Origin: Caulobacter sp. CCH9-E1
GTDB taxonomy: Bacteria; Pseudomonadota; Alphaproteobacteria; Caulobacterales; Caulobacteraceae
Assembly: GCF_001556515.1 (NCBI RefSeq)
Contig: NZ_LSJA01000185.1
Span: forward strand, 1-26,123
Reading direction: 5' to 3'
DNA: 26,123 bases
The number at the start of each line of letters is the position of its first letter. Positions within the stretch are counted from its first letter, which is position 1. The notes beneath the pieces are model-generated. The model did not search any database and was not told the origin of the DNA. It saw nothing but the letters and a program-made list of their open reading frames with translations. The translations under genes were made by a program, and so were the position numbers. Below, piece after piece: positions 1-8,057 of the stretch.

Positions 1-1596
1 GACGAAGAGGCCGCCATCGGTCGGCAGGGTGCCGGCGGTGGGGGCGAGCTTGGGCTTGGCGACGAGGCTGCCGGCGATCGCCAGCACGGCGACGATCGGC
101 AGGAATCGGCCCAGGGCCATGGCGATCCCCAGCGTCACGTTCCACCAGGGCGCGTTGGCGGTCAGACCGGCGAAGGCCGAGCCGTTGTTGGCCGTGCCCG
201 AGACGTAAGCGTAGAGGATCTCCGACAGGCCGTGCGGACCGCTGTGCATGAGGCCCTTCAGCGCCTCGGGCAGGACGGCGGCGAGGCCCGAGAAGCCCAG
301 CATCGATAGCGGAATGATCACCACCGCCAGGATCGAGAACTGGATCTCGCGGGCCTCGACCTTCTTGCCGAGATACTCGGGCGTGCGGCCGACCATCAGC
401 CCGGCGACGAACACCGACAGCAGGGCCATGACGACCATGATGGCGACGCCCGAGCCGATGCCGCCCGGCAGGATCTCGCCCAGCTGCATCAGGAACAGCG
501 CGATGCCGCCGCCCAGGGGCATCAGGCTGGAGTGCATGCCGTTGACCGAGCCGTTCGAGGCCCCGGTGGTCATGGCGACCCAGGCGGCCGTGGCGGGCGC
601 GCCGAAGCGGACCTCCTTGCCCTCCATATTGACCGAGGCGTCGACCTTGGCCGCGACCTGGGCCGGCGGGCTTTGGGTTTCGGTCGCATAGACGCCGGCC
701 GCGCCAGCGAACAGCAGCACGAAGGCCGCGATGACGAGCGCGCGGACGTCCTTCTTGGCCAGCACCATCCGACCGAAGGCGAAGAAGGCCGCCCAGCCCA
801 GGGTGTTGATCGAGACGGCGGTGATCAGGTTGGTCAGCGGCGTCGGGTTCTCGAACGGGTGCGCCGAGTTGGTGTTGAAGATCCCCCCGCCGTTGATGCC
901 CAGCATCTTGATCGCCTCCTGCGAGGCGACGGCGTAGAGCGAGATCTTCTGGTCGGCGCCCTCCAGCGTATGGGCGGTAACGCCGGCGGCCAGGGTCTGA
1001 GGCAGGCCCAGGGCGACGAGAACCACCGCGACCACGAAGGCCAATGGCAGCAGCAGGTAGAGCGTCGTGCGGATCAGGTCGGCCCAGAAGTTGCCGACGC
1101 CCTCGCCGCGATTGGCGACGAACGCCCGGGCCAGAGCGGCCGCGACGGTCGCGCCGGTCGCGGCCGAGACGAAGTTCTGCACCGTCAGCACCAGCATCTG
1201 GCTGAGCGTCGACATCGTGCTTTCGCCCGCGTAGCTCTGCCAGTTGGTGTTGGTGACGAAGCTGAAGGCGGTGTTGAACGCCAGGTGCCCCGAAAGGCCG
1301 GGAAAGCCCTGCGGATTGAGCGGCAGCACGCCCTGGAGGCGCAGCACCGCGTAGACGAAGACAAAGCCGACCAGATTGAAGGCCAGCAAGGCCAGGGCGT
1401 AGGCGCGCCAGCTCTGGCTCCTGGTCGGGTCAACACCGCAGGCCTTGTAGAAGAGGCCCTCGACGGGCCGCATCACCGGATCGAGAAACGTCCGCTCGCC
1501 GTTCCAGACGCGCGAAAGAAAGACGCCCAGCGGCCAGCCGATGGCGACCGCCAGGCTCAGGGTCAGGGCGATCTCCGCCCATCCTTGCCATGTCAT
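1..1596 (-). CDS. kdpA: KdpA, potassium-binding/translocating subunit of the Kdp P-type ATPase (C-terminus cut by window edge)
   Basis: KdpA is the channel-like inner-membrane subunit of the high-affinity ATP-driven K+ uptake complex KdpFABC. The frame starts at ATG 1596 ([11 protein letters not shown]) and stays open to base 1, giving 532 residues. The family is usually about 560 residues, so only the last few tens are missing. The four selectivity-filter-like loops are recognisable: TNTNWQSY near residues 115-122, a [15 protein letters not shown] segment near 230, [16 protein letters not shown] near 340 and [12 protein letters not shown] near 460, separated by hydrophobic membrane helices. 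The start lies 12 bases after the kdpF stop with no clear Shine-Dalgarno sequence, so translation is probably coupled. kdpB should follow off the left edge. The family assignment is firm. Confidence 0.97.
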   Translation of the reverse strand, partial: MTWQGWAEIALTLSLAVAIGWPLGVFLSRVWNGERTFLDPVMRPVEGLFYKACGVDPTRSQSWRAYALALLAFNLVGFVFVYAVLRLQGVLPLNPQGFPGLSGHLAFNTAFSFVTNTNWQSYAGESTMSTLSQMLVLTVQNFVSAATGATVAAALARAFVANRGEGVGNFWADLIRTTLYLLLPLAFVVAVVLVALGLPQTLAAGVTAHTLEGADQKISLYAVASQEAIKMLGINGGGIFNTNSAHPFENPTPLTNLITAVSINTLGWAAFFAFGRMVLAKKDVRALVIAAFVLLFAGAAGVYATETQSPPAQVAAKVDASVNMEGKEVRFGAPATAAWVAMTTGASNGSVNGMHSSLMPLGGGIALFLMQLGEILPGGIGSGVAIMVVMALLSVFVAGLMVGRTPEYLGKKVEAREIQFSILAVVIIPLSMLGFSGLAAVLPEALKGLMHSGPHGLSEILYAYVSGTANNGSAFAGLTANAPWWNVTLGIAMALGRFLPIVAVLAIAGSLVAKPKLAPTAGTLPTDGGLFV

Positions 1597-1608
1597 GGAA
1601 AAGGTCCG

Positions 1609-1695
1609 TCAGAACTTGTCGGGCCGCAGCATCGCCGCGACCATGTAGCCGGCGATCGCAATCGCGCCGGCGCCCCACAGGATGTTCACGAGCAT
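1609..1695 (-). CDS. kdpF: KdpF, small stabilising subunit of the Kdp ATPase
   Basis: This is a 28-residue peptide, MLVNILWGAG followed by a hydrophobic helix and the ending AAMLRPDKF. One transmembrane helix plus the terminal LRPxKF motif directly upstream of kdpA is the standard appearance of KdpF, which stabilises the KdpABC complex in the membrane. It starts 2 bases after the stop of the preceding 27-aa peptide and ends 12 bases before kdpA, so it belongs to the kdp operon. The call rests on the C-terminal motif, size and position. Confidence 0.9.
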   Translation of the reverse strand: MLVNILWGAGAIAIAGYMVAAMLRPDKF

Positions 1696-1697
1696 CG

Positions 1698-1781
1698 TCA
1701 GACGCGCCTCAGCGCGGCGACGAAAGCGCCGAACAGGGCGAACAGGCCCAAGGCCAGCGCCCCATAAAGAAGATCAGCCAT
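1698..1781 (-). CDS. 27-residue single-helix membrane peptide, first gene of the kdp operon
   Basis: The peptide begins MADLLYGALALGLFALFGA, contains one hydrophobic helix and ends in the basic tail ALRRV. Its start is well supported: an AGGAGG Shine-Dalgarno sequence lies about 6 bases upstream of the ATG at 1781, the best ribosome site in the kdp cluster. The stop is followed after 2 bases by kdpF. Short hydrophobic peptides of similar pattern (M-D-L-L-Y...) occur before kdpF in many proteobacteria and are usually left unannotated; their role is not known to me. It could be a second KdpF-like subunit or a leader that sets translation of the operon. Confidence 0.7.
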   Translation of the reverse strand: MADLLYGALALGLFALFGAFVAALRRV

Positions 1782-2052
1782 GACGGCCTCCTTTGGTGTC
1801 GGAGGCCAGGGACCACGAAGACGCGTAAAGGCGCGATGCGGAAGACCGAGCCGCGCATAAGGATCGCATAAAGGCGATCTGCTCGACCGAGGGTAGACTA
1901 CCCCCAGGCCGAGCGCTTCGGCGTGAGCGCCATTTAGAAATCCCAGCCACGCTTTGAAGCTTCTGGGTTTGCGCCTCCCGAAAAAACCCATCAGATGAAT
2001 AGGATTTCGGGACTCAGACGAGGCGTTAGCCCGCGAGGCCTTCGGGGGCGTG
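1782..2052. promoter_or_regulatory. Divergent regulatory region between the kdp operon and the TonB receptor gene
   Basis: This spacer of about 270 bp must hold the promoters of both the kdp operon and the TonB receptor gene. Visible elements are GCATAA at 1855-1860 and 1866-1871, exactly 11 bp apart within near-identical CGCATAAGG/CGCATAAAGG units, with a weaker GCGTAA copy at 1823-1828. There is also a perfect 13-bp inverted repeat GGGTAGACTACCC at 1891-1903, and an inverted TGGGTTT/AAACCCA pair at 1964-1970 and 1984-1990. I could not find a convincing sigma-70 promoter pair for either gene, and I see no further gene. Confidence 0.5.
1854..1876 (-). promoter_or_regulatory. Candidate KdpE-type operator (11-bp direct repeat) upstream of the kdp operon
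   Basis: Read on the kdp coding strand the site is GCCTTTATGCG followed by ATCCTTATGCG, two direct copies of C(C/T)TTATGCG with an 11-bp period, about 75-95 bp upstream of the first kdp start. OmpR-family response regulators such as KdpE bind tandem direct repeats of one helical turn. The assignment to KdpE is inference from position and spacing; no kdpDE genes are in the window. Confidence 0.4.
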
Positions 2053-4383
2053 ATGACCAGTAGCAAAACCAACAGTCCAAAAGCGCGGCTGCTCGTCGGC
2101 GCCAGCGTCCTGGCTTGCGCCGTTATGAGCGGCGTCGCTGAAGCCCGGGAGATCGTTCCCGCCGCCGCGGCGGAGGCGGAGCCTGGCCAAGCGGTGGATA
2201 AGATCATCATCACGGCGCGCCGGCGCGAGGAAAAATTGCAGGATGTGCCGATCACCGTGTCGGCCGTCTCTGGCGAGGCGCTCAAGACTGAACGTCTCGA
2301 CCGAGTGGCCGACTACGCCGCCAAGATCGCCAATTTCGCGGCCTTGCAACAGAACGCGCGGGTCTCGACACTGACCGTCCGAGGCCTGGGCGGCAACGCC
2401 AACAGCGACGGCTCGGAAGCGGGCGTAGGCCTGATCGTCGACGGCGTCTTCTTTACCCACCCGGGGTTTTCGTGGCTGGACTTCGTCGACCTCGACCACA
2501 TCGAGCTGGCCCGCGGTCCGCAAGGCACCCTGCTGGGCAAGAACACGACCCTGGGCGCGCTGATCGTGACGACCAAGGCCCCGTCCTATCGGCCGGACGC
2601 CACGGTCAGCGCGACGGTTTCAAGCCGCGACCACTATCAGGTTCGCGCGAACATCTCGGGCCCGATCGTCGGCGACAAGATCACTGGACGCCTGACGCTC
2701 TATGGCGACACCGGCGGCGGTTGGATCACCAACAGGATCGACGGCGAGGACTATCTGGACAATCGGCGCTGGGCGATCCGCGGGCAACTGCAGTTCGATC
2801 CCAACCCGTCCTTCACCGACCGGCTGATCATCGAACACTACGACACCGACGAGTACAACAACTACTATCCGCCGGTGGGCGATCCCCTCACCTACGTCAA
2901 CGGGACCACGCGCAATGGCTGGGCGCGGAAGCTGAAGACCGGGTTCGGCTACGCCGCGTCCTATGACCTAGACGACGCCAATCTGGACACGCAGGCGCGC
3001 CTGATCTCCAAGACCGACGGGGTGTCAAACATCGCCGAGTTCAAGCTCGGCGCAAACACCCTGACCTCGGTCAGCGCCTGGCGGCGCCTGTATTACCGTC
3101 CCCACAACGACAGCGATTACACGCCCTACCCGATCTTCCGGGCGGGCTACGATGTCGACGTCGATCAGTTCTCACAGGAGCTGCGACTGGCGTCGCCGAC
3201 CGGCGACAAGATCGATTGGCAGACCGGAATCTATGTTCTACGGCAGCAGGTCCGCAGCAACTACCGCGTCGAGCTTCTGTCCAAGGCCTCGGCCTTCTTC
3301 CTGGCTCCGACTCTCCCGGTCGCCATCCTGGAGGGCGTCGAGCGCGACCAGGCAGGCGCGGCCGACACCGCCAGCGCGGCGATCTTCGGCCAGGCTGCAT
3401 GGCATGTGAGCGAGCGCGCCACGTTGACCGCCGGCCTGAGATACACTCACGAGTCCCGCGAGGCGTCGAACCGGGTCTTCTCGTTAGGCGGCGCGCCCCT
3501 GCCGCCCGCCCTCGCTCCGTATCGCGCGGCGGCGACGGGACCGGCCTACACGGTCAGCGGCAAGAAGGACGACGGCTCGATCTCCTGGCTGATCAACCCG
3601 TCGTACAAGATCAGCGACAACGTCCTGGCCTACGCCAGCGCCAGCTATGGCGAGAAATCCGGCGCGGCCAACCTGGGCGCCAAGGTCGGCGACGCCGTGA
3701 TCATCGCCCCCGAAAAGTCGATGGACTACGAATTGGGGATCAAGACCACCCTGGCCGGCGGCCGGGCCACGCTGAACGCCAACCTCTACAACAACACGAT
3801 CGACGGCTATCAGGCCACGCTCAGCGACCCGACCAGCACCCGCACCTACCTGTCCAATGTCGGCAAGGTTCGGCTGCGGGGCGTCGAGGTGGAAGGCGTC
3901 GCCCAGGTCTCCAGCCGCCTGAACCTGTCGTTCAGCACCGCCTGGGGCGAGGCCATCTACGTCTCCTACAAGAACGCGCCGCCGCCCCAGGAGTACGCCT
4001 ATGTCGGCGCGCCGGCCTCCGTGGACCTTTCGGGCAAGTCAGCGCCCTTCGCCCCCAACTGGACGGGCGCCCTCAGCGCGCGCTGGGAACAGCCGCTGGC
4101 GGGCGGTCTATCGCTGTTCGCCTACGCCAACGAGACGTGGCGCAGTCGCGCCAACCTGAACCCGCTCTCGTCCTATGGCCGCCAGAACGGCTTTGCCCTG
4201 ACGAACGCGGGGATCGGGGTCCGAGCCCGGGGCGAGCGCTGGTCGGTGACGCTGTGGTCCAAGAACCTGTTCGACAAGCGGTACGCCGCCGCCTTCGCCG
4301 CCGCAACGACCATCACGCCCTACACGGCCATCTTGGGCGACCCCCGCACCGTCGGCGTCACCCTGACGGCCAAGCCGTTCTAG
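2053..4383 (+). CDS. TonB-dependent outer-membrane receptor
   Basis: This 776-residue protein has a signal peptide (basic MTSSKTNSPKARLL, a hydrophobic stretch, then GVAEA followed by REIV). Near residue 52 is a TonB-box-like segment, IIITARRREEKLQDVPITV. The plug domain follows (about 60-180) with VRGLGG, VGLIVDGVF and the signature IELARGPQGTLLGKNTT. The remainder alternates in the manner of a 22-strand barrel and ends in the strand VGVTLTAKPF with terminal Phe. It would import a bulky or scarce ligand using TonB-ExbBD energy. The substrate cannot be read from sequence, and neither neighbour (kdp, sensor kinase) gives a clue. ATG 2053 is chosen because GGGGG lies 4 bases upstream; GTG 2050 in the same frame is the alternative. 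Confidence 0.93.
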   Translation: MTSSKTNSPKARLLVGASVLACAVMSGVAEAREIVPAAAAEAEPGQAVDKIIITARRREEKLQDVPITVSAVSGEALKTERLDRVADYAAKIANFAALQQNARVSTLTVRGLGGNANSDGSEAGVGLIVDGVFFTHPGFSWLDFVDLDHIELARGPQGTLLGKNTTLGALIVTTKAPSYRPDATVSATVSSRDHYQVRANISGPIVGDKITGRLTLYGDTGGGWITNRIDGEDYLDNRRWAIRGQLQFDPNPSFTDRLIIEHYDTDEYNNYYPPVGDPLTYVNGTTRNGWARKLKTGFGYAASYDLDDANLDTQARLISKTDGVSNIAEFKLGANTLTSVSAWRRLYYRPHNDSDYTPYPIFRAGYDVDVDQFSQELRLASPTGDKIDWQTGIYVLRQQVRSNYRVELLSKASAFFLAPTLPVAILEGVERDQAGAADTASAAIFGQAAWHVSERATLTAGLRYTHESREASNRVFSLGGAPLPPALAPYRAAATGPAYTVSGKKDDGSISWLINPSYKISDNVLAYASASYGEKSGAANLGAKVGDAVIIAPEKSMDYELGIKTTLAGGRATLNANLYNNTIDGYQATLSDPTSTRTYLSNVGKVRLRGVEVEGVAQVSSRLNLSFSTAWGEAIYVSYKNAPPPQEYAYVGAPASVDLSGKSAPFAPNWTGALSARWEQPLAGGLSLFAYANETWRSRANLNPLSSYGRQNGFALTNAGIGVRARGERWSVTLWSKNLFDKRYAAAFAAATTITPYTAILGDPRTVGVTLTAKPF

Positions 4384-4434
4384 ACGGGGAATGAAGCCTT
4401 CCAGCGAAGCGCTGAAGAAAGTCCCCCGCTTTCC

Positions 4435-4459
4435 GGAACCTTTGCCGTGCGACGGCGTT
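4435..4459 (+). promoter_or_regulatory. SigT/EcfG-type (general stress response) promoter candidate
   Basis: GGAAC at 4435-4439 is followed after exactly 16 bases by CGTT at 4456-4459. GGAAC-N16/17-CGTT is the established consensus for the alphaproteobacterial general-stress ECF sigma factor (SigT in Caulobacter, EcfG elsewhere). It points toward the hybrid kinase gene and would leave a leader of roughly 155 bases. The match is complete in both boxes, but the motif is short, so chance occurrence is possible. Confidence 0.55.
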
Positions 4460-4464
4460 TGGGT

Positions 4465-4490
4465 CCCTGCGCGCCGCAGCGCGCACGGGG
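4465..4490 (+). terminator. GC-rich hairpin after the TonB receptor gene
   Basis: TGCGCGC (4468-4474), a CGCA loop and GCGCGCA (4479-4485) form a perfect 7-bp stem, extendable by CCC/GGG across one bulged base. It lies about 85 bases after the TonB receptor stop. No run of T follows (GCGTGGTGTTTA), so it may terminate poorly. If the SigT-like promoter upstream is real, this hairpin sits at the start of the kinase leader instead. Confidence 0.35.
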
Positions 4491-4623
4491 GCGTGGTGTT
4501 TATCGCGACGACAATCAATGGCGCCGAGGTTCGGGGATAAGCCGCGAGCCACGGCGAGAGAACCGTTGCTGACGGGCCCGCTCCCCCGCCAAATCACCGA
4601 CTAGCGTTTCGGCCGGGACCTTC

Positions 4624-7600
4624 ATGTCGACTACAAGCTCATCGCGTTCGTCCCTGCCCTGGTCCCGGATGGAGGTCTGGGCGACCTTGGGGCTGACCCT
4701 GGTGCTGCTGTTCTTCCTGGGCAGCGGACTCGTCGCCTATCGCAATGTCGAGATGCTGCGGAGCAATAGCCAGAAGATCTGGCATTCCCACGACGTGCTG
4801 ATGGCGATCGATGATCTGTTGTCCACGGTGCAGGACACCGAGACGGGACAGCGCGGCTATCTGCTGACTGGCAACGATCGCTACCTCGAGCCCTATCAAG
4901 CCGCCGTCTCCGCCGTCGCTTCACGAGCCGAGGCGGTCGAGAACCTGACACGGGACAATCCCACGCAACAGGCCAATCTGAAGGTCCTGAAGCGCCAGAT
5001 CGCGGCCAAGCTCGAGGAGCTGGACGAGACGATCACTCTACGCCGCACCATTAGCGCTCAAGCCGCTCTCGCCGTGGTCAACACCGATCGCGGCAAGGCC
5101 GAGATGGACGCGATCCGCCGCCAGGTCGGCGTCATGCGGCAGGAAGAAAGCCGCCTGCGCGCCTTGCGTCTGACGACCATGGGCGCGGCGTACAACACCG
5201 CCCTGCTCAGCGGCGTGCTGGCCAGCGCGCTTGGCGGGGTGCTCACCCTGGCGGTGTTCTACCTCATCCGCCGCGCCGCCCGCGCTCAGGCGCGCGAGGA
5301 GTGGCTGCAAGGCGGCCAAGTGGGTCTTAGCTCGGCGATGATGGGCGACCTTTCCGTGGAAATGCTGGCCGACAACATCCTGGCGTTCCTGTCGCAATAT
5401 CTGGGCTTCCAAGCCGGAGCGCTATTCAAGGGCCACGGCGGCCACTTCTATCGCGCCGCCAGCCTTGGCATCCCCGCCGACGCCCAGACCCAGGAGCGCT
5501 TCAGTCTCAAGGAAGGCCTCCTGGGCAAGGTGGCGGCGGAAGGCCAGGCGACGATCGTCCGCGACGTGCCGGACGGCTACATCACCATCGGTTCCGCCCT
5601 GGGCCAGGACAAGCCCCGTCACCTGGTCATCGTGCCGGTGAAGGCCGACGGCGTGGTCAACGCCGTGATCGAGCTGGGCTTCCTGCACCCGGTCGACGAT
5701 CGGGTCGTGGAGTTGCTGAACCAGGCTTCGAGCGCGATCGGCGTCGGACTGCGTTCGGCCCGCTACCGCGCCGAGCTGCAGGACACGCTGGAAGAGACGC
5801 AACGCCAGTCGGAGGAACTGCAGGTCCAGAGCGAAGAGCTGCGCGTCTCCAACGAGGAGCTGGAGGAGCAAGGTCGCGCCCTGAAGGAATCCCAGACCCG
5901 CCTGGAACAGCAGCAGGCCGAGCTGGAACAGACCAACAGCCAGTTGGAAGAACAGGCCCAGATGCTGGAAACCCAGCGCGACGAGCTGGAGCGGACCAGC
6001 GCGGCCGTGGCCTTGAAAGCGCGCGAGCTGGAGCAGGCCAGCCAGTACAAGTCCGACTTCCTGGCCAACATGTCCCACGAGCTGCGCACGCCGCTCAACT
6101 CGCTGCTGATCCTGTCCAAGCTGCTCAGCGACAATCCGAACGGCAATCTGTCGACGGAACAGGTGAAATTCGCCCAGACGATCGAGTCCTCGGGCAACGA
6201 CCTGCTCAACCTGATCAACGATATCCTCGATCTGTCGAAGATCGAGGCCGGCCACGTCGAGGTGCGACCCGAGACCATCTCGCTGCAGCGCCTGACGGGC
6301 GATTTGCGCCAGCTGTTCAATCCTGTCGCCGACAACCGAGGCCTCGACTTCACGATCGAGGTGGCCGAGGGCGCGCCCAAGGTGATCGAGACCGATCGCC
6401 AACGGCTGGAGCAGGTGCTGAAGAACCTCCTCTCCAACGCCTTCAAGTTCACCGAGAAAGGCGGCGTAACGCTGAAGATCGCTTCGGCGGACGACGAGCA
6501 CATAGCGTTCTCGGTCAAGGACACCGGCATCGGGGTCTCCCGCGAACAGCAGGAAGCCATCTTCGAAGCGTTCCGTCAGGCCGACGGCACCATCAGCCGC
6601 AAGTACGGCGGCACCGGCCTTGGCCTGTCGATCAGCCGCCAGCTTTCGCGCCTGCTGGGCGGGTCGATCAGCTTGGAAAGCAAGCCCGGCGAAGGCAGCA
6701 CTTTCACCGTCACCATCCCCCTCGCCTACGATCCGATGCGCGTGGCGCCGCGTGAGCCGCCGCGCCTGAGCGAGGCCCCCGTCGCGGCGCCCACGCCTCG
6801 GACTCGTGCGAAACGGACCTCCCTGCCGAAGACGGTCGAGGACGATCGTGATCAGGCCCTCGGCGCACGGCGCGTTCTGCTGGTCGTCGAGGACGACGAC
6901 ACCTTCGCCGGCATCGTCCGCGACCTGTCGCGCGAGCAGGGCTTCCAGTGCCTGGTGGCCGGCACGGCCGAGGAAGCCGTCAAACTGGCCCGCGAATTCA
7001 AGCCCAGCGCGGTCGTACTGGACGTGGGCCTGCCCGACGAGTCCGGACTGCTGGTCCTTGACCGCCTCAAGCGCGACGACGCCACGCGACACATCCCGAT
7101 CCACGTGATCTCGGCCGAGGACCACAGCCAGACGGCGCTTTCGTTGGGCGCGATCGGCTACCTCGTCAAGCCGGTCAAGCGTGACGATCTGGCCGAGGTG
7201 CTGAAGACCCTCGAGGCCAAGCTGGCCAGCACCGTGCGTCGCGTGCTGATCGTCGAGGACGACCGCGTCCAGCGCGAGGCGATTGGCAAGCTCCTGACAT
7301 CCGGCGATGTCGAGACGGTCGGCGTCGGCACGGCCGCCGAATGCCTGGAAGCGCTCAAGCGCGAGACCTTCGACTGCATGGTGCTGGATCTCTCGCTGCC
7401 GGATGCATCGGGCTATTCGCTGCTGGAGACGCTTAGCCTGGACGGCGACCACGCCTTCCCTCCGGTCATCGTCTATACGGGTCGCGACCTGTCGCCCGAC
7501 GACGAGCAGCGCCTGCGCCGCTATTCCAGCTCGATCATCATCAAGGGCGCAAAGTCGCCCGAGCGCCTCCTGGACGAGGTCTCGCTGTTCCTGCACCAGG

Positions 7601-8055
7601 TGGTCGCGGCGCTACCGCCCGAGCAGCAGAAGATGATCCAGAAGGCGCGCAATCGCGACGCGGTGCTGGAAGGCCGCCGGATCCTGGTGGTCGAGGACGA
7701 CATCCGCAACGTCTACTCCCTGACCAACGTGCTCGAGCCACGCGGCGCGGTCGTCGAGATCGCGCGCAACGGCCAGGAGGCGATCGAGGCGCTTGGCCGC
7801 GCGTCTCAGGATCCCGCCAAGGAGATCGATCTCGTCCTGATGGACGTCATGATGCCGGTCATGGACGGCCTGACGGCGACCCGGACGATCCGCGATGATC
7901 CGCGCTGGTCGAAGCTGCCGATCCTGATGCTGACGGCCAAGGCCATGCCCGACGATCAAGCCCGCTGCATCGAAGCCGGCGCCAACGACTACATGGCCAA
8001 GCCGATCGACGTCGACAAACTGCTGTCGCTGGTCCGCGTCTGGATGCCGAGGTAG
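4624..8055 (+). CDS. CHASE3-GAF hybrid sensor histidine kinase with three receiver domains
   Basis: This 1143-residue membrane-anchored kinase has a first transmembrane helix (about 17-39) and a periplasmic CHASE3 domain (about 40-185, with TETGQRGYLLTG). A second helix follows (about 190-213), then a GAF domain (about 230-375) and a Glu/Gln-rich coiled coil (about 380-475). The HisKA domain carries phospho-acceptor His485 in MSHELRTPLNS, and the ATPase domain shows NLLSNAFKFT, DTGIGV and GGTGLGLSIS. Three receivers come last, with phospho-acceptors Asp800 (VVLDVGLPD), Asp922 (MVLDLSLPD) and Asp1074 (VLMDVMMP). It likely senses a periplasmic or cytosolic cue and autophosphorylates. The triple receiver tail suggests branching or buffered output. 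It is the first gene of a four-gene cluster; the CheR-type gene starts 2 bases after its stop. The signal and the final target are unknown. Confidence 0.96.
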   Translation: MSTTSSSRSSLPWSRMEVWATLGLTLVLLFFLGSGLVAYRNVEMLRSNSQKIWHSHDVLMAIDDLLSTVQDTETGQRGYLLTGNDRYLEPYQAAVSAVASRAEAVENLTRDNPTQQANLKVLKRQIAAKLEELDETITLRRTISAQAALAVVNTDRGKAEMDAIRRQVGVMRQEESRLRALRLTTMGAAYNTALLSGVLASALGGVLTLAVFYLIRRAARAQAREEWLQGGQVGLSSAMMGDLSVEMLADNILAFLSQYLGFQAGALFKGHGGHFYRAASLGIPADAQTQERFSLKEGLLGKVAAEGQATIVRDVPDGYITIGSALGQDKPRHLVIVPVKADGVVNAVIELGFLHPVDDRVVELLNQASSAIGVGLRSARYRAELQDTLEETQRQSEELQVQSEELRVSNEELEEQGRALKESQTRLEQQQAELEQTNSQLEEQAQMLETQRDELERTSAAVALKARELEQASQYKSDFLANMSHELRTPLNSLLILSKLLSDNPNGNLSTEQVKFAQTIESSGNDLLNLINDILDLSKIEAGHVEVRPETISLQRLTGDLRQLFNPVADNRGLDFTIEVAEGAPKVIETDRQRLEQVLKNLLSNAFKFTEKGGVTLKIASADDEHIAFSVKDTGIGVSREQQEAIFEAFRQADGTISRKYGGTGLGLSISRQLSRLLGGSISLESKPGEGSTFTVTIPLAYDPMRVAPREPPRLSEAPVAAPTPRTRAKRTSLPKTVEDDRDQALGARRVLLVVEDDDTFAGIVRDLSREQGFQCLVAGTAEEAVKLAREFKPSAVVLDVGLPDESGLLVLDRLKRDDATRHIPIHVISAEDHSQTALSLGAIGYLVKPVKRDDLAEVLKTLEAKLASTVRRVLIVEDDRVQREAIGKLLTSGDVETVGVGTAAECLEALKRETFDCMVLDLSLPDASGYSLLETLSLDGDHAFPPVIVYTGRDLSPDDEQRLRRYSSSIIIKGAKSPERLLDEVSLFLHQVVAALPPEQQKMIQKARNRDAVLEGRRILVVEDDIRNVYSLTNVLEPRGAVVEIARNGQEAIEALGRASQDPAKEIDLVLMDVMMPVMDGLTATRTIRDDPRWSKLPILMLTAKAMPDDQARCIEAGANDYMAKPIDVDKLLSLVRVWMPR

Positions 8056-8057
8056 GC

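Larger units (their letters stand above)
4384..4623. other. Intergenic region upstream of the sensor-kinase operon
   Basis: This 240-bp gap holds no credible gene. It contains a GGAAC-N16-CGTT promoter-like element (4435-4459) and a GC-rich hairpin (4468-4485), listed separately. From the hairpin to the kinase start I see only a weak GGGA ribosome site just before ATG 4624. Confidence 0.5.

Noticed and set aside
532..1767. 411-residue plus-strand frame over kdpA and kdpF
   Set aside because: The minus strand encodes KdpA with all filter motifs; the plus-strand frame is low-complexity His/Arg/Gln-rich sequence.
1891..1903. Perfect inverted repeat GGGTAGACTACCC in the kdp/TonB spacer
   Set aside because: Too short to assign. 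It has no T run for a terminator and no second copy in the window, so it is mentioned only as part of the spacer.
5422..7596. 724-residue open frame antisense to the hybrid kinase
   Set aside because: It lies wholly within the kinase gene, whose domains are unmistakable. Its composition (Gln/Leu/Arg-rich, no family motif) is that of the complement of GC-rich coding DNA.
6878..8052. Three internal repeats at the end of the hybrid kinase gene
   Set aside because: They are three diverged receiver domains with separate Asp sites, not a recent DNA repeat or assembly error.
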